From: an uncultured Acetatifactor sp.
GTDB lineage: Bacteria; Bacillota; Clostridia; Lachnospirales; Lachnospiraceae
DNA length: 64,000 nucleotides
Assembly (NCBI GenBank): GCA_949840935.1
Contig: CATKXX010000010.1
Coordinates: 1 to 64,000 of the forward strand
Direction: 5' to 3'
The notes under the pieces were generated by a model that worked only from the letters and a program-made list of their open reading frames with translations, did no database searches and was not told where the DNA came from. Below are positions 50,337 to 57,546 of the stretch, in pieces. The position numbers and the translations under genes were made by a program. The number at the start of each line of letters is the position of its first letter. Position 1 is the first letter of the stretch.

Positions 50337-51395
50337 TTATCCGAAATCCACCAGATCCCAGCTTAAGGGTGTGCCCAGTGCAGCGTCCCTGGCAATCTTC
50401 TTCCCCAATATCTCCTCATAATACATAGTGTGCAGGCCGCAGCCGGGCCGCACGGAGCGCAGGTTTTGGGGCGTGAACACATCCCCTGCTTTCATATCCT
50501 CCGCCACAAACAGGGAGCGGGAATGCTCCCGGGTCTTTGCCTGCTTGGGAGTCAGGTCGTAACTCACCCTTCCCAGGGCCTTTTCAATCTTGCGGATATT
50601 GTCCGTCATTTCCCGAAACTCCTCCGGCTCCATGGAGAAGGCCGCGTCCGGGCCGCCGTCCTCACGCCGCAGCGTCAGATGCTTTTCCACCACCTTCGCC
50701 CCCAGCGCCACCGCGGCGCAGGCCACCGCGCCGCCCATGGTATGATCCGACAGGCCCGCGATGCAGTCAAAGCTCTCCCGCATGGAGGGAATCGTCCTCA
50801 GGTTGATATCCTCGTAGGGCGCAGGGTAAGCCGAAGTACATTTCAGCAGGATCACCTGCTCATTCCCCTCCTCCCGGCAGGTTCTAAGAGCCATCTCGAT
50901 ATCGGCCATATAAGCAATCCCCGTGGAAATGATCACAGGCTTGCCCGTCCGGGCAATCTTTCTCAGGAAAGGGATATCCGTGATTTCCGGGCTGGCCACC
51001 TTATAGGCAGGCACCCCCATCTCCTCCAGGAAATCAATGCTGTGCAGGTCAAAGGGCGAGGAGAAAAAGATCAGCCCCATCTCCTCCGCAATCCTCTTTA
51101 ACTCCGGCTGCCATTCCCAGGGCGTGTACGCCGTCTCATACAGCCTGTACAGCGTAGTCCCGTCCCAGATGGTTCCCTGGGTGATCTGGAAGCAGGGGGC
51201 CTCACAGTTTAAGGTAATGCTGTCCGGCGTGTAAGTCTGTATCTTAATGGCATCCGCCCCCGCCTCCCTGGCCGCCTTCATGATCGCCACCGCCCGGTCA
51301 AAGTCCATCAGATGGTTGGCGGACATTTCCGCTATGATAAACGCCGGGGCGTCCTCGCTGACCAGGCGGCTGCCGATATAAATCTCCTTCTTCAT
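50337..51395 (-). CDS. pseI: NeuB-family synthase, pseudaminic acid synthase-like
   Basis: The enzyme condenses phosphoenolpyruvate with a 6-deoxy diamino hexose to make a nine-carbon nonulosonic acid. The 352 residues have a TIM barrel (IIAEMSANHLMDFDRAV, DAIKIQTYTPDSITL, GTIWDGTTLYRLYETAYTPWEWQPEL) and a C-terminal SAF domain (RSLFVAEDMKAGDVFTPQNLRSVRPG). GLSDHTMG and EKHLTLRREDGGPDAAFS complete the active site. The GTIWDG...TPWEW segment fits PseI better than NeuB or LegI. AAAGG precedes the ATG. Neighbours pseG, MaoC, acyltransferase and pseF form one cluster. Confidence 0.9.
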   Translation of the reverse strand: MKKEIYIGSRLVSEDAPAFIIAEMSANHLMDFDRAVAIMKAAREAGADAIKIQTYTPDSITLNCEAPCFQITQGTIWDGTTLYRLYETAYTPWEWQPELKRIAEEMGLIFFSSPFDLHSIDFLEEMGVPAYKVASPEITDIPFLRKIARTGKPVIISTGIAYMADIEMALRTCREEGNEQVILLKCTSAYPAPYEDINLRTIPSMRESFDCIAGLSDHTMGGAVACAAVALGAKVVEKHLTLRREDGGPDAAFSMEPEEFREMTDNIRKIEKALGRVSYDLTPKQAKTREHSRSLFVAEDMKAGDVFTPQNLRSVRPGCGLHTMYYEEILGKKIARDAALGTPLSWDLVDFG

Positions 51396-51461
51396 ATCAA
51401 TATCATACCTTTCCGCGCCCTGTGACGCCTCTCTGGAACGTGTCTGGAAAATGACGTGTTC

Positions 51462-51878
51462 TCACCGGAAGGAAGCCATGCCCTCGTATAAGATCTTTGC
51501 CGACCCCAGGATAACGCATTTCCCCTCCTGGTTATACACGTTTGTCTCCAGGATAATGATCCTTTTCTCCGGCTGGATCTCCGTGATCTTTACCCTGGCT
51601 GTCACCGTATCGCCCACAAACACCGGCTTTCGGAAGGACAGGTTCTGTTCCAGATAGATACTGCCCTCCCCCGGAAGCCGGGTGCCCAGCACCCCGGAGA
51701 TCAATCCCGATACCAGGATCCCATGAACCACACACCTTCCGAACCTTCCCTTCTCCGCGTAAGCCTCGTCCACATGTAAGGGGTTATGATCCCCCGAAAG
51801 CCCGGCAAACTGCCGCACCTCCTCCATGGTAAAGCATTTGGAGGCCTCCGCCTCCTTCCCTGCATATAATTCTTCCAT
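51462..51878 (-). CDS. MaoC-like (R)-specific enoyl-CoA hydratase
   Basis: The 138-residue hot-dog-fold protein has the hydratase 2 motif GLSGDHNPLHVDEAYA, with the catalytic Asp and His, and RCVVHGILVSGLISGVLG. Such enzymes add water to trans-2-enoyl-CoA, giving (R)-3-hydroxyacyl-CoA. Placement between pseI and an acyltransferase suggests it provides a 3-hydroxybutyryl donor for N-acylation of the nonulosonic acid or of an amino sugar. That role is inference: hydroxybutyrylated pseudaminic acids are known in nature, but no such link is proven here. It ends two bases before the acyltransferase start region. Confidence 0.85.
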   Translation of the reverse strand: MEELYAGKEAEASKCFTMEEVRQFAGLSGDHNPLHVDEAYAEKGRFGRCVVHGILVSGLISGVLGTRLPGEGSIYLEQNLSFRKPVFVGDTVTARVKITEIQPEKRIIILETNVYNQEGKCVILGSAKILYEGMASFR

Positions 51879-51880
51879 CC

Positions 51881-52456
51881 TTATATCCTTTCACCGCATT
51901 CCCCGTGGAACTGTTTCTCCAGCTCCAGGATATCCCGTCTGCGCTCCCCCTTTTTCCTGGCGGGGATTCCCACATACATGGCCCATTCCTCCGTGCTCTT
52001 ATTGCAGAGGGACATGCTTCCCACCGCCGTACCCTCCGCCACCGTCACTCCCGGCAGCACCACGCTGTTACAACCGATGATGGCGTGCCTGCCAATCCGC
52101 ACCGGGCTGCTGATACTGCCGGGCTTATACCGGGCGGGCACCATGGGATTCGTCATGGAGGCGCCGCTGTAATCATCCGACACGGCATAGATGGAGCATT
52201 TGGAGGAGAGCCCCGAGAAGTCCTCCATCACAATACCCTCATCTCCCCCGTACAGCCCGCAGAACTGTGAAATATGGATATAATCCCTCAGTGTGACATT
52301 TCCGCTGATGACAGTAAAGTCGTCAATCCGCACGTGATTGCCCAGGCTCAGTTTCTCCGGGCTGTACAGCACCGCATGTCTTCCGATCAGCACGTCCTCG
52401 CCATATTCCTTTAACCCCAGACCTCTCAGCTCCTCTTTGGATAAAAAATTGTCCAA
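51881..52456 (-). CDS. Left-handed beta-helix (hexapeptide) acyltransferase
   Basis: The 191-residue protein shows hexapeptide repeats such as GEDVLIGRHAVLYSPEKLSLG, VRIDDFTVISGNVTL and VRIGRHAIIGCNSVVLPGVTVAEGTAVG, typical of LbH acetyl- and acyltransferases (WbbJ/NeuD/DapH type). It probably acylates a hydroxyl or amino group of a sugar. Its place between pseF and the MaoC hydratase makes an N- or O-acyl transfer to the nonulosonic acid likely. It is not clearly PseH, which is a GNAT. A TTG start at 52456 is supported by AGGAGG seven bases upstream. Confidence 0.85.
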   Translation of the reverse strand: MDNFLSKEELRGLGLKEYGEDVLIGRHAVLYSPEKLSLGNHVRIDDFTVISGNVTLRDYIHISQFCGLYGGDEGIVMEDFSGLSSKCSIYAVSDDYSGASMTNPMVPARYKPGSISSPVRIGRHAIIGCNSVVLPGVTVAEGTAVGSMSLCNKSTEEWAMYVGIPARKKGERRRDILELEKQFHGECGERI

Positions 52457-52481
52457 CTCTTTCCCTCCTGTTACTGCCTGT

Positions 52482-53180
52482 TTACCGGTTTTCCCCGGAA
52501 TGCATCAGGCGGTATTTCATTTCCGCGATCTGCCAGTCCGTCAGGCTGTCGATATCCTGCACCTCCAGCTCCGACACCACCAGGGGCAGGATATTTCCCG
52601 TCATAACCTTTTTCGTCCGCCGGAAGGCCTCCGTGCGGAAAACATAAAACTGCCCCGCGTCATGGTAATGGGGCTGCAGATCCTGGGAACGGCTGTCCAG
52701 GTATTCCGGGTAACGAAACACTAGCCTCCCCTCCTCCATCACAAACGCCCGCTGGGGAGGGTAGGAGAACGCCACTACCGGAATCAGGGAATCCGCGCCG
52801 CAGGCTCCCAGCCTCTCCACCGCCTCCCTCAGCTTTTCCCCCGTCACAAAAGGGGCTGTGGGATAGATACAACACCCGATATCAAAGGATTCCCCCCGCT
52901 TCTCATATTCCTCCAGGACTTCCAGAAGTACCTCACTGGTGGAGGCGTGGTCGCCGGCAGTCCTCTCGCTGCGGGTAAAGGGAACCTGGGCTCCATATTG
53001 TTTCGCGATCTCCGCGATCTCCGCATCCTCTGTGGATACCATGACGCAGTCAAACGCCCCCGACGCCAGCGCCGCCTCCACAGAATATGCCAGTATGGGC
53101 TTCCCGCAGAAATTCCGGATATTTTTCCGGGGAATCCGTTTGCTTCCGCCCCTTGCCGTAATGATTGCTATTGTCCTCAT
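52482..53180 (-). CDS. pseF: PseF-like CMP-nonulosonate cytidylyltransferase
   Basis: The enzyme activates a nonulosonic acid with CTP. The 232-residue product starts MRTIAIITARGGSKRIPRKNIRNFCGKP, the cytidylyltransferase signature, with ASTSEVLLEVLEEY, IYPTAPFVTGEKL and YHDAGQFYVFR following. The track ORF begins at 53300. The extra 40 residues come from a 57-bp tandem repeat and are not part of the family, so ATG 53180 is chosen, although the ribosome site (GGACGG) is weak. The gene follows a GT2 gene, and the repeat lies in the gap. Confidence 0.9.
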   Translation of the reverse strand: MRTIAIITARGGSKRIPRKNIRNFCGKPILAYSVEAALASGAFDCVMVSTEDAEIAEIAKQYGAQVPFTRSERTAGDHASTSEVLLEVLEEYEKRGESFDIGCCIYPTAPFVTGEKLREAVERLGACGADSLIPVVAFSYPPQRAFVMEEGRLVFRYPEYLDSRSQDLQPHYHDAGQFYVFRTEAFRRTKKVMTGNILPLVVSELEVQDIDSLTDWQIAEMKYRLMHSGENR

Positions 53181-53200
53181 ACCATTGTCCGTCCTTTTAT

Positions 53201-53330
53201 CGTCCTGTGCTGAGCTGCGTTTTGCGTCATGCGGCGGGCCCGCCCAAGTTGTTTCTTCGTCCTGCACAAAGTCGCATTTTGCGGCATGCGGTGGGCCCAT
53301 CCAAGCAGTTTCATCGTCCTGTGCGTCCCG
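53201..53330. repeat. 57-bp tandem repeat, two units and a partial third
   Basis: Units begin CGTCCTG at 53201, 53258 and 53315 and are about 80 per cent alike, each with a GCATGCGG-GGGCCC core. The partial third copy encodes the last residues and the stop codon of the upstream GT2 gene. The repeat spans the whole gap to pseF, whose start is 21 bp after the last unit. Confidence 0.8.
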
Positions 53331-54342
53331 CGCGGAGCCGCCGCACCAGGCGCTTCAACCGATACCACAAATAAAATCCCAGGTTGGATCTTTGCTGCAG
53401 CGCGATCAGCCGCTGCTCCTCCCCGCCGGTGTTTTCCCGGTAATATTGGTTCTGCTCAAACAGCGGAAAGCGCTCCCGGATTCCCGCCCTTAACTCCCTC
53501 ACAAAGGACAGCTTCGGGTGCCCTACTCCCGCCATATAGGAAAAGAGAGTGTTCACATAATAAAGCTCCGCGAAGCGGTACTCGAGCTCCTTTTTGTATT
53601 CTTCCAGAAATCCCCGCTCCTTACACTGTTCATATAATAATACCGCCGCTTTCATGCGGTCCCTGCATTTCTCCTCGGAAATATGATGCACCGTGGACAC
53701 CTGGCGCTGGTAATAATAGTACAGCGGTTCCTCCACTTTCTCAAACCGGGTGAAATACAGCGACCACAGGGGCCCCGCGCAGTTGTCCTCGTAAAAGATC
53801 CCCTCCGGGAAATCCAGGCGGTTCTCCGCGATCACCCTTCTTCGATACACCTTGATCACCATACTGCCCATACGCATCAGCAGGCTTTTGTGCTTATCCC
53901 TGTCCAGCAGTCCGGTCTGGGCCATGGTGTTGTTCTGTACGACCTTGCCCACCTCAAAGGTGTGCTCCGACACCAGGCTGTAATCGCAGCCCACCAGATC
54001 CGCCCCCGTTTCCTCCCCTTTCCGGATCAGCTTTTCATAAAAATCGGGAGCCGCCCAGTCGTCGCTGTCAACAAAGCCCACCCAGTCGCCCCGGGCCCTC
54101 TTGAGCCCTTCGTTCTTGGCTCCCCCCTGGCGTTTGTTCCGGGGATAAGTAATGACCCTCACCAGATCAGGGAAGCGCTTTTCATACTCCCGCAAAACCT
54201 CCAGAGAGCCATCCGTGGAAGCGTCGTCCACCGCCAGGATCTCATAATCCTCCAACGTCTGGGCAATCAGGGAATCCATACAGTAATTCAGTTTTCCCTC
54301 CGCCGCCATATTATACACCGGCACAATAATGCTCAGCTTCAT
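53311..54342 (-). CDS. GT2 glycosyltransferase
   Basis: The 343-residue enzyme is a family 2 glycosyltransferase: KLSIIVPVYNMAAEGKLNYCMDSL, LAVDDASTDGSLEVL, KRQGGAKNEGLKRA and GFVDSDDWAAPDFYEKL (DxD-type metal site), then IFYEDNCAGPLW as the catalytic region. It resembles capsular glycosyltransferases of the EpsH/CpsI kind. The ATG overlaps the ABC exporter stop (ATGA), so translation is coupled. The last residues are encoded within a repeat copy, a sign that the 3' end was formed by repeat expansion. Substrate not determinable. Confidence 0.88.
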   Translation of the reverse strand: MKLSIIVPVYNMAAEGKLNYCMDSLIAQTLEDYEILAVDDASTDGSLEVLREYEKRFPDLVRVITYPRNKRQGGAKNEGLKRARGDWVGFVDSDDWAAPDFYEKLIRKGEETGADLVGCDYSLVSEHTFEVGKVVQNNTMAQTGLLDRDKHKSLLMRMGSMVIKVYRRRVIAENRLDFPEGIFYEDNCAGPLWSLYFTRFEKVEEPLYYYYQRQVSTVHHISEEKCRDRMKAAVLLYEQCKERGFLEEYKKELEYRFAELYYVNTLFSYMAGVGHPKLSFVRELRAGIRERFPLFEQNQYYRENTGGEEQRLIALQQRSNLGFYLWYRLKRLVRRLRAGRTGR

Positions 54343-56087
54343 AGGCTGCCCCTTTCAAGGACTGCCCTGCCGCCCTCCACCCGGTACACGAGATCGCACT
54401 TTTCGATGGTCTGCAGCCTGTGCGCAATGATGATCAATGTCTTCCTGCCATGCAGCCGGTTGATGGACTCCATGATCGCGGCCTCGGTGTCATTGTCCAG
54501 CGCGGAGGTAGCCTCGTCCAGCACCAGCACCTCCGGGTCGTGGTACAGGGCCCTGGCAATGCTGATACGCTGCCTCTGTCCGCCGGAGAGGCGGATCCCC
54601 CGCTCCCCGACCCCGGTGTCAAGCCCTTCCGGCAGCGACCGGATGAATTCGTCCAGCTGCGCCTCCCTCAATACCTCCCACAGCCTGTCCTCGTCAATCT
54701 GATCCTCCGGCACCCCGAAGGCCACATTCTTCCGGATGGTATCATCCAGCATAAAGATCATCTGAGGGATATATCCTATATTTCTCAGCCATTTCCGGTA
54801 ATTTCTCCTGACGTCCACGCCGTCCGCGCACACCGTGCCGCTCTTTGCCTCCAGAAGCCCCAGCAGGATATCCACCACGGTACTCTTTCCCGCCCCGGTG
54901 GTTCCCACGATCCCCACAGACGCCCCGATGGGAATCGTCATCCGGGCATGGTCAAAGATCAGCTTATCCGTGTTGGGATAGGCGTATGTGATGTCCCTGA
55001 GCTCAATGGATTCCCTGATCGGAAGCTTTTCTTCCTCCTCTGCGGCAAAGGACAGATCCACCTTATCCCCCCGGATCTCATCCTGCAGATTATCGCTGAC
55101 CCCCATGAAAAAGGGCTCGAAATACGCAATGGAATTGATCTGGTTGTTGATCCGGTTCACCGCCGGGAGCAACACAATAGCCGCCGCTGCCAGTGTGGCC
55201 ATGGCCGTCACCAGCTCCTCCGTGTGCATACCGGACACCACCTGCAGGATCATATAACCCATCATGGCCGCCACGCAGGCTGTCTCGATCAGCAGCTTGG
55301 GGATATTGTTGTACAGGCTGTACTTCTGCACCGCATCCACATACCCCTTCCCGCATTTCCTGTACTCAGCAACAAAATACTGCTCCTTGCCGTTTACCTT
55401 GATTTCCTTAATTCCCTGGACAGTCTGGGAAATCCATTTGAACAATCCGCTGTAGAAATCCTGATTGTCCTTCCCTGCCTGGTACATAATGGGCTTAAGC
55501 ACCTTCTTGATCACGTACATCAGCGCCAGCAGCACCACCGCCAGCATGGCCGTCATGGCGCCGTTATTCATAAAGCAATAGCTCACTATGAACAGGGACA
55601 CCACCCCGTCGGACAACAGCTGCAGCAGGGCAAGGATCAGGGCATACATATTGTTCACATCGGAAGTAATGCTCCTCTGCACCACCGCCGTGTCCGCATT
55701 GAGATAAAATTCATACCCCCTCCGCAGATAATTGCGCATCATCCGCTCCGAAGTCCTGAACTGATTGGTATAGACAAAGGCAAAGGTCAGCTTCTGCTGG
55801 AAAAACAGGAACAGGTTTTTCACCACAAACACTGCCACCAGCAGCCCCATCACCATCACGGAAAAGCTCTCATAACTGTCGCAGCCCAGGAATCGGTACA
55901 GCGCCCCCACCGTGGCGCTGGTCTCCACCGCGTCAGGGTCAATGACCACATTTACCACCTGTACCAGCATCCCCACACCCGCCGTCTGCAGGAAAGCCCC
56001 GATGATCATCAGCACGATCAGGCCGCCCATGGCGCGCTTCTGTTTTTTGTCCAGTAAGACCTGCAATTTTTTCACTATCTTCCACAT
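54339..56087 (-). CDS. ABC exporter, PglK/MsbA-like flippase
   Basis: The 582-residue protein has six transmembrane segments and a C-terminal nucleotide-binding domain: Walker A GTTGAGKST, signature LSGGQRQRISIARAL, Walker B VLVLDEATSALD, switch His IIAHRL. Single-chain exporters of this kind include PglK, which flips lipid-linked oligosaccharides, and MsbA. Between a sialyltransferase-like gene and a GT2 gene, a role in moving a lipid-linked nonulosonate-containing unit is likely. It could instead export another lipid. It gives the locus a second export route beside Wzm/Wzt. ATG at 56087 has GGAGG some 12 bases upstream. Confidence 0.88.
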   Translation of the reverse strand: MWKIVKKLQVLLDKKQKRAMGGLIVLMIIGAFLQTAGVGMLVQVVNVVIDPDAVETSATVGALYRFLGCDSYESFSVMVMGLLVAVFVVKNLFLFFQQKLTFAFVYTNQFRTSERMMRNYLRRGYEFYLNADTAVVQRSITSDVNNMYALILALLQLLSDGVVSLFIVSYCFMNNGAMTAMLAVVLLALMYVIKKVLKPIMYQAGKDNQDFYSGLFKWISQTVQGIKEIKVNGKEQYFVAEYRKCGKGYVDAVQKYSLYNNIPKLLIETACVAAMMGYMILQVVSGMHTEELVTAMATLAAAAIVLLPAVNRINNQINSIAYFEPFFMGVSDNLQDEIRGDKVDLSFAAEEEEKLPIRESIELRDITYAYPNTDKLIFDHARMTIPIGASVGIVGTTGAGKSTVVDILLGLLEAKSGTVCADGVDVRRNYRKWLRNIGYIPQMIFMLDDTIRKNVAFGVPEDQIDEDRLWEVLREAQLDEFIRSLPEGLDTGVGERGIRLSGGQRQRISIARALYHDPEVLVLDEATSALDNDTEAAIMESINRLHGRKTLIIIAHRLQTIEKCDLVYRVEGGRAVLERGSL

Positions 56088-56117
56088 GCGCTCAATCCAT
56101 CCTCCATGCCGGGCTTC

Positions 56118-57206
56118 TCAGATCTGCTCATTCTGCCTGTGGATCAGCGGATCCTCATAGGCATCCATAAAATCCGCCCCCAGGCAGACGGTTTCCTCCG
56201 CAAAGGGCAGATCCTTGATCTCCGTGAAGACGCCCACCACCTTCCGAAAACGCACCCCTGGGAAAAACTGCAGCATCTCCATGGGAATCTTGGCGTCAAA
56301 CTGGGGGTATTCCCCAAATTTGCTGCGATAATCCAGCTCGTCCCTGGGGTGGGGCTTGAGGAAGATCTTCCCCTCCGGCTCATACATCCTGATGATATCC
56401 CGGAAGATACGCTCCCGGACGTCCAGCGTGCACAGTGGGTCTGTCAGAATCAATATCTTATTCTCCTCCCCCGCTCCCTGTTCCAGCTGCTCTTTCAGGC
56501 CTTCCATATCCCGGATAAAGGCTTTCAGTATCCGCTCCTTATCCTCCCTGGTCAGCCTGTCCACCAGCTCCTTCCTGGGTGCCTCAATATACTGAGGGCA
56601 GGGGTAGTGGATGGCGGAAATGTCATTGACCTCCATATCCAGACAGTACTTGCCATATCCGTTTTGTACGAAGATCAGGTTCAGCTTCCTGGACAGGAAC
56701 GCCTTCAGCTTAAAGTGCCCTCTGTTGTCATACCGGGCGGCGTCAAAATTCTTCAGACAGTTCAGCCCGTCCTCCACGGCGTGATAATAAATCTTATTCT
56801 GATTCAGATAATACCCGATGGGATCCGAATCGCAGTATACATAAATATCCTCATATTCCCGAAAATCCACCGGCACATAGGGCGCTTCCAGCTGCGCGTA
56901 CCTCCTGGTAAAACGGATGCGGCAGTACAGGTTCCCCAGGAATCCTCCCCCGCCCTTCCTCCACCTGGCAAGCTCCGGGAAGAAATCCTCCCGCTTCTCA
57001 TCAAATTCCAAGACCTCCCGGAACAGCCCGGAAGCCTCCACACGGCTTTTCAGGTCTTCAAAATCATTGGACATACTGGAAAGCACCAGGGTCGCCCGGC
57101 CCTGCTGCTCCTTCGGCAGCTTTAATTCCTTTAAAAAAGTGATATAAACATGATAATAAGTATGACACACATATATCCTGGGCCATTTCTTTGTATTCTT
57201 ATTCAT
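56118..57206 (-). CDS. Sialyltransferase-like (GT52-type) glycosyltransferase
   Basis: The protein (362 residues) looks like bacterial sialyltransferases of the GT52/polysialyltransferase type: RIYVCHTYYHVYITFLKEL at the N-terminus, a D/E-D/E-G motif (AVEDGLNC, about 145-147) and an HP motif (IFLKPHPRDE, about 286-287), the two usual catalytic motifs. With pseI, pseF and pseG nearby, a CMP-pseudaminate-like donor is likely. The ATG at 57206 is used. The track start is a TTG (57260) lying in a 16-bp tandem repeat. GGAGGG is present but 14 bases off, so translation may be weak or variable. It has its own promoter upstream of the repeat. Confidence 0.72.
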   Translation of the reverse strand: MNKNTKKWPRIYVCHTYYHVYITFLKELKLPKEQQGRATLVLSSMSNDFEDLKSRVEASGLFREVLEFDEKREDFFPELARWRKGGGGFLGNLYCRIRFTRRYAQLEAPYVPVDFREYEDIYVYCDSDPIGYYLNQNKIYYHAVEDGLNCLKNFDAARYDNRGHFKLKAFLSRKLNLIFVQNGYGKYCLDMEVNDISAIHYPCPQYIEAPRKELVDRLTREDKERILKAFIRDMEGLKEQLEQGAGEENKILILTDPLCTLDVRERIFRDIIRMYEPEGKIFLKPHPRDELDYRSKFGEYPQFDAKIPMEMLQFFPGVRFRKVVGVFTEIKDLPFAEETVCLGADFMDAYEDPLIHRQNEQI

Positions 57207-57241
57207 TCTTATACACTGTGCCCTCCATGACGCCTGACTGC

Positions 57242-57401
57242 CAATGCTTCCGGTTTTCAATGTCTCCGGTTTTCAATGCTTCTGGTTTCCAATGTCGCCG
57301 GTTTTCAATGCCTCCGGTTTTCAATGTCTCTGATTTCCAATGTCTCTGATTTCCAATGTCTCTGATTTCCAATGTCTCTGATTTCCAATGTTTTCTATTT
57401 T
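57242..57401. repeat. 16-bp tandem repeat, ten units, in the leader of the sialyltransferase-like gene
   Basis: Ten 16-bp units starting CAATG run without interruption. Five match CAATGYYTCYGGTTTY-type variants, four are identical CAATGTCTCTGATTTC, and the last is degenerate. The array sits between a promoter (57432-57460) and the start codon at 57206. Sixteen is not a multiple of three. No other feature is seen in the 340-bp gap. Confidence 0.92.
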
Positions 57402-57431
57402 AGCACAATTTCAGGCCGTAGTAAAATGAAT

Positions 57432-57460
57432 ATTATATAAAGCAGGCCCCCGACTGTCCT
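57432..57460 (-). promoter_or_regulatory. Promoter for the sialyltransferase-like gene
   Basis: On the minus strand AGGACA (57460-57455) and TATAAT (57437-57432) are separated by 17 bp. The -35 overlaps a small hairpin (GTCCTGC/GCAGGAC) just downstream of the previous gene, which might slow upstream transcription. The predicted transcript runs through the 16-bp repeats before the start codon. Confidence 0.55.
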
Positions 57461-57546
57461 GCAGGCGCCGCAGGACAAAGTCTCAAAGGCATAGGATAGC
57501 ACATACTGCATATCCTCGTCTGTCCCACAAGCGCCCGCGGCAACCC

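Noticed and set aside
50337-51395. Sialic acid (NeuB) or legionaminic acid synthase
   Set aside because: The GTIWDG...TPWEW segment and the neighbouring PseG-like hydrolase fit pseudaminic acid synthase better, although substrate is not proven.
52482-53300. Longer PseF starting at 53300
   Set aside because: The extra 40 residues are translated tandem repeat, without a ribosome site, and precede the family start MRTIAIITARGG.
57242-57401. Possible CRISPR array
   Set aside because: The 16-bp units are contiguous with no spacers, and no cas genes are present.
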